Of a DNA stretch of 64,000 bases, positions 40,469 through 52,604 are shown piece by piece. This DNA comes from Polyangia bacterium (lineage in GTDB: Bacteria > Myxococcota_A > Polyangia > Nannocystales > Nannocystaceae). The DNA lies in contig JAUIFF010000008.1 in assembly GCA_030429545.1 (NCBI GenBank), positions 62,001 through 126,000 of the forward strand. The letters run 5' to 3'. The notes beneath the pieces were generated by a model. The model did not search any database. It was not told where the DNA came from and saw nothing but the letters and a program-made list of their open reading frames with translations. Numbering within the stretch: position 1 is the first letter of the stretch; each line of letters starts with the position of its first letter. The translations under genes and the position numbers were made by a program.

Positions 40469-41944
40469 TCAAGCACTCGGTGCGCGCCGCAGGAGCACAA
40501 GCTGGGCGGCGAGCAGTCCGAGTTGCGACCATCCCAACGCGGCCGGGGAGACCCAAATCAAAAATCCCGCGACCCCGGCAGAGATCGCCAGCTCGCCGAG
40601 CTGCCGGCTGCGCGGGCGATCGGACACCAGCCACGGTGCCGGTTGTAGGCGTTTGCGGGCGGCGAAACAGGTCAACAGCCCGACCGCCGCGACCCCGATG
40701 CTGATCAGCCACACCGTGGTGGGCTCACGAAATCGTACGAGAATAAATGTAAGTGCACACAAAAGCGTATGCTGGGCGACCAACCATTCGAGTCGCGGAT
40801 AGTGGGCCGCCCGCGCGGTTCGACGAATGAGGTCGACGATGATGATCGGCAGGGCCAGCAACAGCAGCGCGGCCGAGGTCGATGCCGCGAGTTTGCTGCG
40901 CAAGCCCGGCGGTGTGGCAGCGGTTTGGGTGATCAACGACTCGGCAAACCGGCCGCTGTGGCTGATCGGACTGAGGCGGTTGGACAGCACCACCGCGGCC
41001 TGCCGACGTTCGGGGAGCCAGGCCGCAAAGCTGTTGTAGCCGTAGGGACTCAAGGCCCCGGTGTGCCAGCGAATCTCCCCAAATGGACGCTTGGAGATCA
41101 CCATGCCCATGCCGTAGTCGCCCTCGCCCGGGGTCACCATGGCGGCATAGGAAGCGGGGGATAGGACTTTGCCGGTATGCAACGCACGTGTCCACACAAG
41201 CATGTCGTCGAGGGTCGAATACAGGTTGCCACTTGCGCCAAATCTTGCAGGTGCATCGATATCGAGCTGGTGCCAGCGCGAGCTGTCGAGGTGCAGGCCC
41301 ATCAAGTAAAGCTCACCCCGGGCGAGCTTGGCCGCGACCGCTGGCGGTGGCAAAACGCCCGTGTGGGCCATACCGAGGGGGTCAAAAAATTCCTGCTGAA
41401 GTAGCTGCGCGTAGGACTTGCCACTGAGATCCGCGAGTAACAGGCCGACAAGGTCGTAGCCGATGTTGGAATAGGCGTAGCGACTACCCGGCGTAAACGC
41501 TAATTTGGCCCGGCCGATACCAGCTAAAAAACACGCGCGCCGTGCCGGATCATCGAGGTGTCCCAGCGTACATGGTGTTGCAATCAGCTCTTCGGGGAGG
41601 CCACAGGTGTGGTGCAACAGCTGCTTGACCGTACACGCTGCTGAGCCGCGTGAAAGTTGCTCGTCGTTGAGTTCGGGGAAGTACCGTGTCACCGGCGTGT
41701 CGAGTTCGATCTGACCCCGCTCGACCAGGCGCAGGGCCGCAGCCGCAGTAAATTGCTTACTCAACGAACCGATCCAAAACACGGCATCGCGCGCAACCCC
41801 GGGACTGTGGCCGCGCTGCTGGCCATGGGCCCACACCCCCTGAAACTCGGGCCACGGCGCGGGCGAATCAGCCCCGTGGGACAGTTGCGGCCAGGCGAAA
41901 ACAAACGCCGCCAGTACGAGCCACGGCGCCCGTTGGCCGCGCAC
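40469..41944 (-). CDS. Class C/S12 serine hydrolase (beta-lactamase family) with membrane tail
   Basis: 491 aa. The GTG at 41944 opens a signal peptide ending in SHGADS; the longer frame upstream has no signal. Motifs: SLSK (Ser60, Lys63), YSN (158-160) and HTG (294-296), the S12 triad. The C-terminal ~140 residues add four membrane helices (ALLLLALPIIIVDLI and others), so it is likely membrane-bound. Such proteins are esterases or peptidases, not necessarily antibiotic-degrading. It lies between the SdpB-like gene and a second HTTM-like pair, and shares with the latter a 30-bp divergent space. Confidence 0.9.
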   Translation of the reverse strand: MRGQRAPWLVLAAFVFAWPQLSHGADSPAPWPEFQGVWAHGQQRGHSPGVARDAVFWIGSLSKQFTAAAALRLVERGQIELDTPVTRYFPELNDEQLSRGSAACTVKQLLHHTCGLPEELIATPCTLGHLDDPARRACFLAGIGRAKLAFTPGSRYAYSNIGYDLVGLLLADLSGKSYAQLLQQEFFDPLGMAHTGVLPPPAVAAKLARGELYLMGLHLDSSRWHQLDIDAPARFGASGNLYSTLDDMLVWTRALHTGKVLSPASYAAMVTPGEGDYGMGMVISKRPFGEIRWHTGALSPYGYNSFAAWLPERRQAAVVLSNRLSPISHSGRFAESLITQTAATPPGLRSKLAASTSAALLLLALPIIIVDLIRRTARAAHYPRLEWLVAQHTLLCALTFILVRFREPTTVWLISIGVAAVGLLTCFAARKRLQPAPWLVSDRPRSRQLGELAISAGVAGFLIWVSPAALGWSQLGLLAAQLVLLRRAPSA

Positions 41945-41974
41945 ACGACAACGCCTTCGGTCTGAACTATCTTC

Positions 41975-42871
41975 ATGCCGGTGGGATTGCTCGGGCAGCC
42001 AAACCTTGACCCGGTGTCGCCGATGGGCCGCCAGCACCTGCGCTGGTTTGTCCGCCTGATCACGGTCAAGGTGCTGTGCGCCTCGGTGCTGTACGCCGCA
42101 GCGACGCCGACTGGGTTTTCGGTGTTGGGGGTGTTGGCGGCGGCCTGCGGTGTCGTCGTTGGCTGGCGTTCGGACCACGCCCGGGTCGGTCTTTGCCTGA
42201 CGTTTTTGGCGTTGCTCAACGTCGCGGTGGGGATGTGGCCCTCGACCCTCAACCACAGCTTTCTCGAGCTTATGATCGTGGCGACGCTTGTCGGGTTTTG
42301 GCCGCAACGCCAGGGCGACGATACGGTCGACGGTTTGGCTGTTCGCGTGATCTGGTGTGTCACGCTGTCGGTCTGGCTGTGGGGTGGGGTTCATAAGCTC
42401 GCCCATGGTTACTACCTCAACGGCGAGTTCTTCGCCCTCGCGGCAGCGTTTGACCACTCGATACTAGCCGAACATCTGCGGTGGTTGGTCAACGGATCAC
42501 GGTGGTTGCAGGGGGTCGAACCTCTGGCCGTCAGCGTTGCCACGCCTGTGCAAATCCCGATGTCGATGCCGTTGCTCGCAGGAGATTGGCTGGTGCTCAA
42601 AACGCTCGCGCGGCTACTCGTACTCGCCGAGGTATTGCTGCCATTATGTGTTTTAACAAACAGGTTCAAACGGGCTGGTCTGATCGGTTTGGTCGGCATG
42701 CAGCTGCTGATCGCAATCGGCAGCGGCGAGTATGATTTTGCGATCACGGGCACGGCGGTGCTGTTGCTCGCCCTCCCCAAGTTGGCGCGGTACGGCTACC
42801 CTGCGTTGATGGTGGCGGCTCTCGCCGTCGCGACAATGGGTCTGACGTGGGCGATGGGAGGCGCACCATGA
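41975..42871 (+). CDS. Second HTTM-like integral membrane protein
   Basis: 298 aa, about seven membrane helices, with VHKLAHGYYLNGEFFALAAA matching the K-L...G motif of HTTM proteins, more weakly than the gene at 39218. The ATG at 41975 is one candidate; the ATG at 42023 (start of the conserved hydrophobic region) is the other. Its stop overlaps the next gene's ATG (ATGA at 42868), so they form a coupled pair like the first HTTM locus but in the opposite order. Function unknown. Confidence 0.72.
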   Translation: MPVGLLGQPNLDPVSPMGRQHLRWFVRLITVKVLCASVLYAAATPTGFSVLGVLAAACGVVVGWRSDHARVGLCLTFLALLNVAVGMWPSTLNHSFLELMIVATLVGFWPQRQGDDTVDGLAVRVIWCVTLSVWLWGGVHKLAHGYYLNGEFFALAAAFDHSILAEHLRWLVNGSRWLQGVEPLAVSVATPVQIPMSMPLLAGDWLVLKTLARLLVLAEVLLPLCVLTNRFKRAGLIGLVGMQLLIAIGSGEYDFAITGTAVLLLALPKLARYGYPALMVAALAVATMGLTWAMGGAP

Positions 42872-43440
42872 GGCGGTTTCTCGCCCACACCTTACTCGTT
42901 TTGTTGGTGTTGTGGCCCGGGGTGCACCTGTTGTTGAGCAAGCAGCTGGGGTTTTCGCCGTGGCGGTTTGGCGGCTGGGGGATGTACGCAACGCCCGAGC
43001 GGCGGCAACCGTTTGTCGGCCTGACGGCGATCGTGGTTCCGGCCGATGACGAGTCGATGGCAGACCTCGAGCGCGTGGGCATGGTTGCTGCGGGTGGCGA
43101 ACAACTGACCGAAGTCGTCGAGGCCCGCCACGGTGTGATTGCCCTCGGGCGGGGTTTTGCACAGCAGGGAGCTGCGCTGGAATATCTCCATCCGGTGTTG
43201 CTCGCTGAGCAGGGCAAGCGCTTGCATCATGTGTATACGTTTGCCGACGAGCGTAGTTTGGGCGAGCTCGCCGGGTTGCTCGACGATATCTTGATAGGCG
43301 GGCCTGAGCCGCGGGTGTGGTACATCGTCGTCAGTTACCGGCGAATCAATGTCGATACAAATGAAACCTCGAGCGAGGGCACAGTCTACCGCGTCGCCGA
43401 TGGTGAGGTCATGCGGATCGACGGGCCCGAGCCGCTGTAG
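42868..43440 (+). CDS. HTTM-partner protein, DUF5819/SdpA-like
   Basis: 190 aa. Membrane or signal helix at the N-terminus (LAHTLLVLLVLWPGVHLLL), then PWRFGGWGMYATPE, a Gly-Trp-Gly-Met motif seen in HTTM partners, and a soluble domain. The start at 42868 is fixed by the ATGA overlap. It is likely the counterpart of the 38415 protein. Substrate unknown. Confidence 0.72.
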   Translation: MRRFLAHTLLVLLVLWPGVHLLLSKQLGFSPWRFGGWGMYATPERRQPFVGLTAIVVPADDESMADLERVGMVAAGGEQLTEVVEARHGVIALGRGFAQQGAALEYLHPVLLAEQGKRLHHVYTFADERSLGELAGLLDDILIGGPEPRVWYIVVSYRRINVDTNETSSEGTVYRVADGEVMRIDGPEPL

Positions 43441-43570
43441 CAGCATGACCGCCGGCAACTCAATGTATGCGCAATAGCCCGGCGCCAGGGTGGGTGTGCA
43501 CCGACCCGCGCAGTTGACAGGCTTGTAAATCAGTCGTGGCACATCCACCCAGCCTCCTGGTATGGTCGCC

Positions 43571-45316
<1,746 letters not shown>

Positions 45317-45345
45317 CCCAACTCGCTAGTGTTCGGTAAGGTTTG

Positions 45346-45376
45346 CGGGCCGGGTCTCACGACCTGGCCCGTTTTG
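45346..45376 (+). terminator. Terminator of thiC
   Basis: CGGGCCGGGTC and GACCTGGCCCG pair (one mismatch) around TCAC, followed by TTTTG. Confidence 0.85.
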
Positions 45377-45401
45377 TTTGTAGGTCTGCAGTTGTTGCCA
45401 T

Positions 45402-45450
45402 ACCTACATTGCATCTACAAATAGATGGGCGCAGCCTGCGCAATGTAGGT
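45402..45450. repeat. Nested inverted repeat
   Basis: Outer arms ACCTACATTGC (45402-45412) and GCAATGTAGGT (45440-45450) are exact. Inside, ATCTA and TAGAT pair around CAAA. No gene uses it; might be a regulator site or RNA element. Confidence 0.75.
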
Positions 45451-45757
45451 TCAGGGCAGGTGTAGCGTTCACCAATTTGTGACGAGATTGCGAAGTCCGT
45501 AATTTCGATACACATCCGGCTGGCATGTTCACCAAATCCGTAGACCATGCGACTGTGGAACGCTTACGTCGGCAGACAACCACGACGCGGACCTTTCGCC
45601 GATTACCGGTTTTTTGTTAGGTTTTTCAGAACTTGCGAAGTCCACATTTAGCCGCTGGGCCAGCCAACAACCTACAAAAGTGTCCCTTCGGTCATTTTGT
45701 TCGTTGAATTAGGTTGACGGCGTTCTCCGACAATGCGAACGTAGGAGGGTGTTTGTG

Positions 45758-45773
45758 GTGTCCCGCGGGACAT
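45758..45773 (+). promoter_or_regulatory. RGACAT dyad operator, di-haem peroxidase gene
   Basis: GTGTCC, spacer CGCG, GGACAT, followed by GTCAGTA. It is 81 nt before the ATG at 45855. Confidence 0.7.
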
Positions 45774-45854
45774 GTCAGTATTCATACACGTAACGTGCCG
45801 GCTGGTCGTCCGGTTAGCGTGTATTGAAAGGTGTATAAAGGAAGGTTGGATGCG

Positions 45855-47444
<1,590 letters not shown>

Positions 47445-47462
47445 TCAGTGTGTATACATGGG

Positions 47463-47493
47463 AAAGCACCGCCGTTTGGCGGTGCTTTTGTTT
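47463..47493 (+). terminator. Terminator of di-haem peroxidase gene
   Basis: AAAGCACCGCC and GGCGGTGCTTTT pair around GTTT, then GTTT. Starts about 20 bp after the stop codon. Confidence 0.9.
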
Positions 47494-48226
47494 AGGCCGA
47501 GGTCGGCACGAGATAGCCGGTACGCCACAACACAAAACACAGGCCGGTGAGCTCGCGTTCGTCGACACGAAAGTCCTTGAGGTGGCCGGCAAGTGTTTGT
47601 GTCTGCAATAAAAGTGGGAGCAGGGCCTGCTCGCTCGGGTGCAGACCAAACTCGACCGTGACATCTGCGTGGTCTGTTTTGCGCGGCAATTGCAGTTGCC
47701 ACGAGGTCCCGGCGGCGTCGAGTTCGGCCCGCATGCGTTTGAGGTCGAGGCGATCGCGGGCGGCCGTCATCAGCACGGAGCCTAGGGGGACCTTGAGGGT
47801 AAATTGTTCGTCGCACTGGTCGTTGGGGTCGAATGCCCAGGTGCCGGTATGCCAGCCGAGGATCGTGTCGACGACCCGCAGCAGGTGTTCGGCAAGTGCC
47901 TCCTCGAGCGTCAGCCGGCGGATCAGTCGGGCGTCGAGCAGGAGCTCGCCAATCCGTCGCTGGCCACCGGCTTCGGTGTACGACTGTTGGATCTGCGTGT
48001 ATTCCTCGGGGGACAACAGGCCCCGCAGGCGCAGGCGTTCGATCAGGCGATCTTCGACTTGGTTACTACTTGCAAATACAAGCGATCCATCGCGTAGCCA
48101 CAGGGTTTTGTGGAGGTCGTCCCTGCGGGCGTGGAGGCGACCGCTGTGGCGCTGGAGGTGCAGGGCCCACAAAATGCTAAAAAGCGAGCCGCCGTTGATG
48201 TCTCCCAAACGCTTTGCTTGTATCAT
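47492..48226 (-). CDS. DUF4388 domain protein
   Basis: 244 aa. The ATG at 48226 begins the DUF4388 signature GDINGGSLFSILWALHLQRHSG, followed by TLWLRDGSLVFASSNQVEDRL, a pattern found repeatedly in myxobacterial signalling and gliding proteins. The C-terminal half has no clear motif. It starts 13 bp after the aminotransferase stop, so likely co-transcribed. Soluble and cytoplasmic. Role unknown. Confidence 0.88.
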   Translation of the reverse strand: MIQAKRLGDINGGSLFSILWALHLQRHSGRLHARRDDLHKTLWLRDGSLVFASSNQVEDRLIERLRLRGLLSPEEYTQIQQSYTEAGGQRRIGELLLDARLIRRLTLEEALAEHLLRVVDTILGWHTGTWAFDPNDQCDEQFTLKVPLGSVLMTAARDRLDLKRMRAELDAAGTSWQLQLPRKTDHADVTVEFGLHPSEQALLPLLLQTQTLAGHLKDFRVDERELTGLCFVLWRTGYLVPTSA

Positions 48227-48239
48227 CACAGGCTTGCCC

Positions 48240-49568
48240 CTATGCCGGTACCAATGCGCGCAGGGCCGCGGCGAGCCGTGGCATGGCTTGGCGGATTTGT
48301 TCAACCCCAACCGCACCAACGCTCATGCGAAACCATCCGGTGTTGCCGGGGTAGCCAAAGGCCTGAAACGGGACGATGCCAATCCCGGCCTGTTCGAGCA
48401 GGTACTTGCGGACATCCTCGTTGGTTTCGAGCACGTGGCCATCGGGGGTCTTGCGGCCAAACGGACAGATCCGGACCGTCAAATAGATAGCTCCCATCGG
48501 CGGGATACTATCGACCGCCAACCCCTCGCGTTTGAGTGCCTGGAGGCTGTCGTGAATCAGATCGAGGCGGGCTTGAACCTGGGATTTGAATTCGGCGTGG
48601 TAGCTGCGTATGGCCTCGGGGTTGTCGAGCAAAGCCGCGACCGCGAGTTGCTCGGGTCGCGGTGCCCACGAGCCAAAGTGGCCCAAAGCGGCGGTCATGC
48701 GCTTGATCGCGTCGACCGGGCCAAGGGCCCAACCAACGCGCAGGCCGGTGGCGGCAAACGCCTTGCTGATTCCGTCGACAAAGATCGTGTAGCGGGCCAT
48801 TTGCGGGCGCACATTGACCGGGGTGTAGTGCTGGGTTTGACCAAAGCACAGCATCCAATAAATATGGTCATACAACAAATACACGGGCCGCTCGCCGGCC
48901 TGCTCACGGCGCTTGTTTTCCGCCAAAATCGCGTCGCATATGCCCTCGAGCGCCGCCTTGGTGATCACCGTGCCGGTTGGGTTGAGCGGCGAGTTGAGGC
49001 ACAGCATGCGCGCCCTCGGCAGCTCGTCGAGCAGGGCCTCGGGGCTCGGCATAAACTTTTGCTCGGGTCCACAAACCACGGGTGCCGGGCGGGCACCGAC
49101 CATCGTGATGTAGTGGTTGTTGTTCCAGCTAGGCGCCGGGTAGATCACGGTGTCGGTCGGGTCGACCAGGGTGCGAAACGAGCCGTAAATAAGTGGACGG
49201 GCCCCGCTGGCGACGACCACCGACTCGACCGGATAGCTCAGCCCGAGCTCGCGTCGATAGAACCGGACAATCGCCTCTCGGAGCTGCAAAACGCCGTTTG
49301 ATGGCGGGTAGTTGGTCTCTCCGCGATCGAGGGCTTGGTGGATTTCGTCGCGCAAAAGCCCCGGGACGCGAAAGTGCTGCGGCCCAAAGTCGCCGACGGT
49401 GAGGTTGCAAATGTCCGCACCATCGCGGACCAACTTGCGGATGTCGGCGGCGATTTTGAGGATCTCCGAACCGGTGAGGGCATTGGCCAACTTCGAGACC
49501 CGTGACTGGTCGTTGTCCACACGGGCGAGCTGCGTAACGTCTAAAACCTCATGGTCAGGGTCTTGCAT
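48240..49568 (-). CDS. PLP-dependent class I/II aminotransferase
   Basis: 442 aa. Fold-type I features: LNSPLNPTGTVITK and YDHIYWML, and the PLP Lys269 in VDGISKAFAATGLRVGWALG. An unusual motif VGDFGPQHFRVPGLL lies near residue 60. Amino donor and acceptor are undetermined. It is divergent from the second aminotransferase gene, with only 11 bp between the starts, so both promoters must overlap. Confidence 0.92.
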   Translation of the reverse strand: MQDPDHEVLDVTQLARVDNDQSRVSKLANALTGSEILKIAADIRKLVRDGADICNLTVGDFGPQHFRVPGLLRDEIHQALDRGETNYPPSNGVLQLREAIVRFYRRELGLSYPVESVVVASGARPLIYGSFRTLVDPTDTVIYPAPSWNNNHYITMVGARPAPVVCGPEQKFMPSPEALLDELPRARMLCLNSPLNPTGTVITKAALEGICDAILAENKRREQAGERPVYLLYDHIYWMLCFGQTQHYTPVNVRPQMARYTIFVDGISKAFAATGLRVGWALGPVDAIKRMTAALGHFGSWAPRPEQLAVAALLDNPEAIRSYHAEFKSQVQARLDLIHDSLQALKREGLAVDSIPPMGAIYLTVRICPFGRKTPDGHVLETNEDVRKYLLEQAGIGIVPFQAFGYPGNTGWFRMSVGAVGVEQIRQAMPRLAAALRALVPA

Positions 49569-49579
49569 CGCGCGAAACT

Positions 49580-50785
49580 ATGCCACACTCCGCAGCCGTG
49601 AACAGTGAGCGACAACCCTATCTGTGCGACCGGCTTCAGGGCTTCGGGACCACGATTTTCACCGAAATGACGCGGCTGGCGATCGAGCATCAAGCCGTCA
49701 ATCTCGGCCAAGGCTTTCCCAACTTCGACGGGCCCGGGTTTTTAAAAGAAGCAGCGATCGCGGCGATCGGGCGCACGGATGGCACCAATCAATACCGTCG
49801 GATGGCGGGGCTGATGGAACTCACAACTGCGATCGCGGAGCACCAACAGCGGTTTTGGGGGCTTTCCTACGAACCTGGCTCCGAGGTCAGTGTGTTCGCC
49901 GGCGCGACCGAAGCGATCTTTGCCACCTTGCAGGCGTTGCTCAACCCCGGGGATGAGGTCGTGGTGTTCGAGCCCTACTACGACTCCTATCGCGCGAGCA
50001 TTGCGATGGCCGGGGCGACGGCGCGGTTTGTCACCCTGCGTGCACCGTCGTTCACATACGACCCGCAGGAACTCGAGCAGGCGATCACCCCACGCACGCG
50101 CATCATTTTGCTCAACACCCCGCATAACCCCACTGGGAAGGTTTTCTCACGCTCCGAGCTCGAGCACATCGCCGGGTTGTGTCGTCGCCACAACCTGATT
50201 GCCGTGACCGACGAGGTCTATGAGCACCTCGTCTACGACGGGCAGCACACCTGTCTCGCTAGCTTGCCGGGCATGCGCGAGCGGACAGTTGTGATTTCGT
50301 CGGCCGGCAAGAGTTTTAGTATGACGGGGTGGAAGGTTGGCCACACCTGTGCTTCCGAGCAGATTAGTGCGGCGATTCGCTGCGCCCACCAGTTCATCAC
50401 GTTTTGTGTGCCTGGCCCCTTCCAGTTGGCAGCAGCAGCCGCCTACCGGGCCCCCGACAGTTATTTCAGGGACCTCGTGCAAACCTTCAAAAGCCGCCGT
50501 GACCGGTTGTGCGAGGGGCTCGATAAGCTCGGTCTCAAAGTACTTGTACCTGCAGGTACCTACTTTGTACTCACCGACATCCGCCCCCTCGGGTTTACCA
50601 GCGACGTCGAGTTTTGTCGGATGTTGCCGCAAAAAGTTGGGGTGGCAGCCATCCCCCCCTCGGCGTTTTACAGCCAAAGCGACGACGGCAGCCACCTGGT
50701 GCGGTGGGCGTTTTGCAAAACCGAGGACGTCATCGACGAGGCCCTGACACGCCTGCAAAAACTCCCGAGCTTGGCCGCCAAGTAG
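49580..50785 (+). CDS. Glutamine/methionine aminotransferase (GTK-like)
   Basis: 401 aa. Fold-type I transaminase with LNTPHNPTGKVFS, DEVYEHLVYDG and PLP Lys244 in SSAGKSFSMTGWKVG. The set matches kynurenine aminotransferase/glutamine transaminase K and bacterial methionine aminotransferase (MtnE/YbdL). Next to it, 21 bp downstream, is an omega-amidase-type nitrilase. The pair suggests the glutamine transaminase-omega-amidase pathway: transamination of glutamine with a 2-oxo acid such as 4-methylthio-2-oxobutanoate, then hydrolysis of 2-oxoglutaramate. The ATG at 49580 is used; a GTG at 49598 is an alternative start. Confidence 0.93.
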   Translation: MPHSAAVNSERQPYLCDRLQGFGTTIFTEMTRLAIEHQAVNLGQGFPNFDGPGFLKEAAIAAIGRTDGTNQYRRMAGLMELTTAIAEHQQRFWGLSYEPGSEVSVFAGATEAIFATLQALLNPGDEVVVFEPYYDSYRASIAMAGATARFVTLRAPSFTYDPQELEQAITPRTRIILLNTPHNPTGKVFSRSELEHIAGLCRRHNLIAVTDEVYEHLVYDGQHTCLASLPGMRERTVVISSAGKSFSMTGWKVGHTCASEQISAAIRCAHQFITFCVPGPFQLAAAAAYRAPDSYFRDLVQTFKSRRDRLCEGLDKLGLKVLVPAGTYFVLTDIRPLGFTSDVEFCRMLPQKVGVAAIPPSAFYSQSDDGSHLVRWAFCKTEDVIDEALTRLQKLPSLAAK

Positions 50786-50806
50786 CTCCCACCGAAGGTA
50801 ATACCC

Positions 50807-51580
50807 GTGAAAGTCGCTGCCCTGCAAACTGACATCGCCTGGGAACAGCCCGCGCAAAACTTTGCCCGACTGCGTCCAAAGATTGCCCAGGCCGCCGCCT
50901 GTGGTGCCCGTCTCGTGGTCTTGCCCGAGATGTACGCCTGCGGGTTTTCGATGCAATCCCATGCCATCCAGGAGCCTGAGGGTGGGCCGAGTACCGAGTT
51001 TTTGCTGGAGATGGCGAGCGCACACAAGCTCTGGATCTGTGGGTCGCTTCCCGAGGTCGTTGCAGGTGCACCGAATCCGGCCAACACCCTGGTGCTGGCC
51101 AACCCCGCTGGCGAGCTTCACCGCTACCGCAAGATCCACCCGTTTACGTTTGCCGGTGAGCACAACCACTACACCGCCGGTGACCGCCACGTGACCGTCG
51201 AGGTTGAGGGCCTGCGGTGCACCCTGTTTATCTGCTACGATCTGCGGTTTGCCGACGAGTTTTGGTGTACAGCCAACAATACCGACGCCTACCTCGTGGT
51301 CGCCAACTGGCCGCAAAAACGCCGGGTCCACTGGCAGGTGCTGGCGCGTGCCCGGGCGATTGAAAACCAGGCCTATGTGGTGGCTGTCAATCGTGTGGGC
51401 GAGGGCGGCGGGTTGGCCTATAGCGGTGACAGTTGCATCTACGACCCGCTTGGCGAACCACTGGCAACCGCGGCCATGGGCGAGACCATGTTGCTCGCCG
51501 ACCTAGATCCAAAGGTGGTCGCCGAGGCCCGGGCAAAGTTTCCGGTATTGGCTGACCGCCGGGCTTCGCTCCTGGGTTAG
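50807..51580 (+). CDS. Omega-amidase (nitrilase superfamily)
   Basis: 257 aa. Catalytic triad Glu41 (LPEMYACGFS), Lys109 (YRKIHPF) and Cys143 (ICYDLRFADEF). This pattern is typical of NIT2/YafV omega-amidases, which hydrolyse 2-oxoglutaramate or 2-oxosuccinamate to oxo acids and ammonia. The gene follows the GTK-like aminotransferase closely and is likely co-transcribed. GTG start, set by the family N-terminus MKVAALQ. Confidence 0.94.
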   Translation: MKVAALQTDIAWEQPAQNFARLRPKIAQAAACGARLVVLPEMYACGFSMQSHAIQEPEGGPSTEFLLEMASAHKLWICGSLPEVVAGAPNPANTLVLANPAGELHRYRKIHPFTFAGEHNHYTAGDRHVTVEVEGLRCTLFICYDLRFADEFWCTANNTDAYLVVANWPQKRRVHWQVLARARAIENQAYVVAVNRVGEGGGLAYSGDSCIYDPLGEPLATAAMGETMLLADLDPKVVAEARAKFPVLADRRASLLG

Positions 51581-51600
51581 CGGTGCGGGCAGTCGCCAAA

Positions 51601-52593
51601 TCATTGATGATGCACCGAAACCAGGGCGTCGAGGTCAAAGCCCCCGGCCGCGCCCGCGCACCAAGTTGTATTGCCATAAAACTCTTGGGTACGGTCGACC
51701 AAACGGACATAGCGGGCATACGACAGGCCGACGTCGGCGAGGTCAAAGCCGTCGCCGCCCGCTAGCTGGTGGTTGGTCGGATCGATCCCGTTCATCGAGT
51801 CGGCGTGGACAGGCTCGACCCCGGCGCATCCGGTCGGCGGCCAGGTGCCGCTGCCATCGGTTTCACAGTCAAACGCGTAGAAGTGAATCAGGTCGTCACT
51901 CACGGCGACCACGGCGGGCTCGGTAAAAGTTGTGTCGCCCGTGGCAAACGGGTTTTCAAACACGATAAAGTCGACTCCCGGCCCGTCGACAATCCCCGGC
52001 TCATCAAAAAACAAGATGATCTGGCCGCCACAACCGAGGGCCGCGACGTCCATGCTCCCCGCCTGCATCCCCTTACCCTCGGGGCTGCCGAGGACGATAT
52101 CTGGCATCTGGTCGTGGCCAAAGCTGACCTCCGGTGCCGGGTCGAAGAGCTCGACACAGTCGGCAAATGGGTCGGGCTCGGCCTCGGGGTCGGGTAGGCA
52201 GTTGCCAAACGGCGGTCCCTCCTCGGTGGTTGTGCCGGTTTCCGACTCAACTGCGGTCGTCTGCGTGTCGGTGTCGGAAGTTGTGTCCTCGGTGGTTTCC
52301 GTCGATTCGGAAGGCTCCGTATCGTCGGTGGTCTCAGGGTCGCCAGAAGTTGTCTCCCAACCGTCGGTTGTCGGGTCGTCCGTCGTTGACCCGTCACCCG
52401 CGTCGGCGGTTGAGGTTCCGGTCTCACCGGTTTCGCTTCCCGAGGTTTCTGGCAGACCGGGGAGCTGCGGCCTGGTATCGGAACTGTCCGAGCCGGCGGT
52501 GACAAGCCCCGGTTCCGGTGCACAGGCGAGGGACAGCAGCACCACAGCACCGAGCCCGAGCCCGATCAAGCATTTTTGTTGTTGATACATCAT
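51601..52593 (-). CDS. Cobalamin-operon surface lipoprotein with VFENPF domain
   Basis: 330 aa. Signal peptide ending in LSLAC (Cys24). A Ser/Thr/Asp/Glu linker of ~110 residues precedes a beta-sandwich-like domain: ALGCGGQIILFFDEPGIVDG, then GVDFIVFENPFATGDTTFTEPAVVAVS. Related 'cell surface' domains occur in Bacteroidetes next to cobalamin receptors. It is the last gene of the riboswitch-driven operon, 11 bp after the propeller gene. Likely binds cobalamin or supports its receptor (inference). It is convergent with the omega-amidase gene, 20 bp apart. Confidence 0.86.
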   Translation of the reverse strand: MMYQQQKCLIGLGLGAVVLLSLACAPEPGLVTAGSDSSDTRPQLPGLPETSGSETGETGTSTADAGDGSTTDDPTTDGWETTSGDPETTDDTEPSESTETTEDTTSDTDTQTTAVESETGTTTEEGPPFGNCLPDPEAEPDPFADCVELFDPAPEVSFGHDQMPDIVLGSPEGKGMQAGSMDVAALGCGGQIILFFDEPGIVDGPGVDFIVFENPFATGDTTFTEPAVVAVSDDLIHFYAFDCETDGSGTWPPTGCAGVEPVHADSMNGIDPTNHQLAGGDGFDLADVGLSYARYVRLVDRTQEFYGNTTWCAGAAGGFDLDALVSVHHQ

Positions 52594-52604
52594 GTTGAAC
52601 CTCG

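Larger units (their letters stand above)
45317..45757. other. Intergenic region after thiC
   Basis: 441 bp. It holds the thiC terminator and then an AT-richer segment with a nested inverted repeat (45402-45450). TTGCGAAGTCC occurs twice (about 45488 and 45634). No gene seen. Confidence 0.5.
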
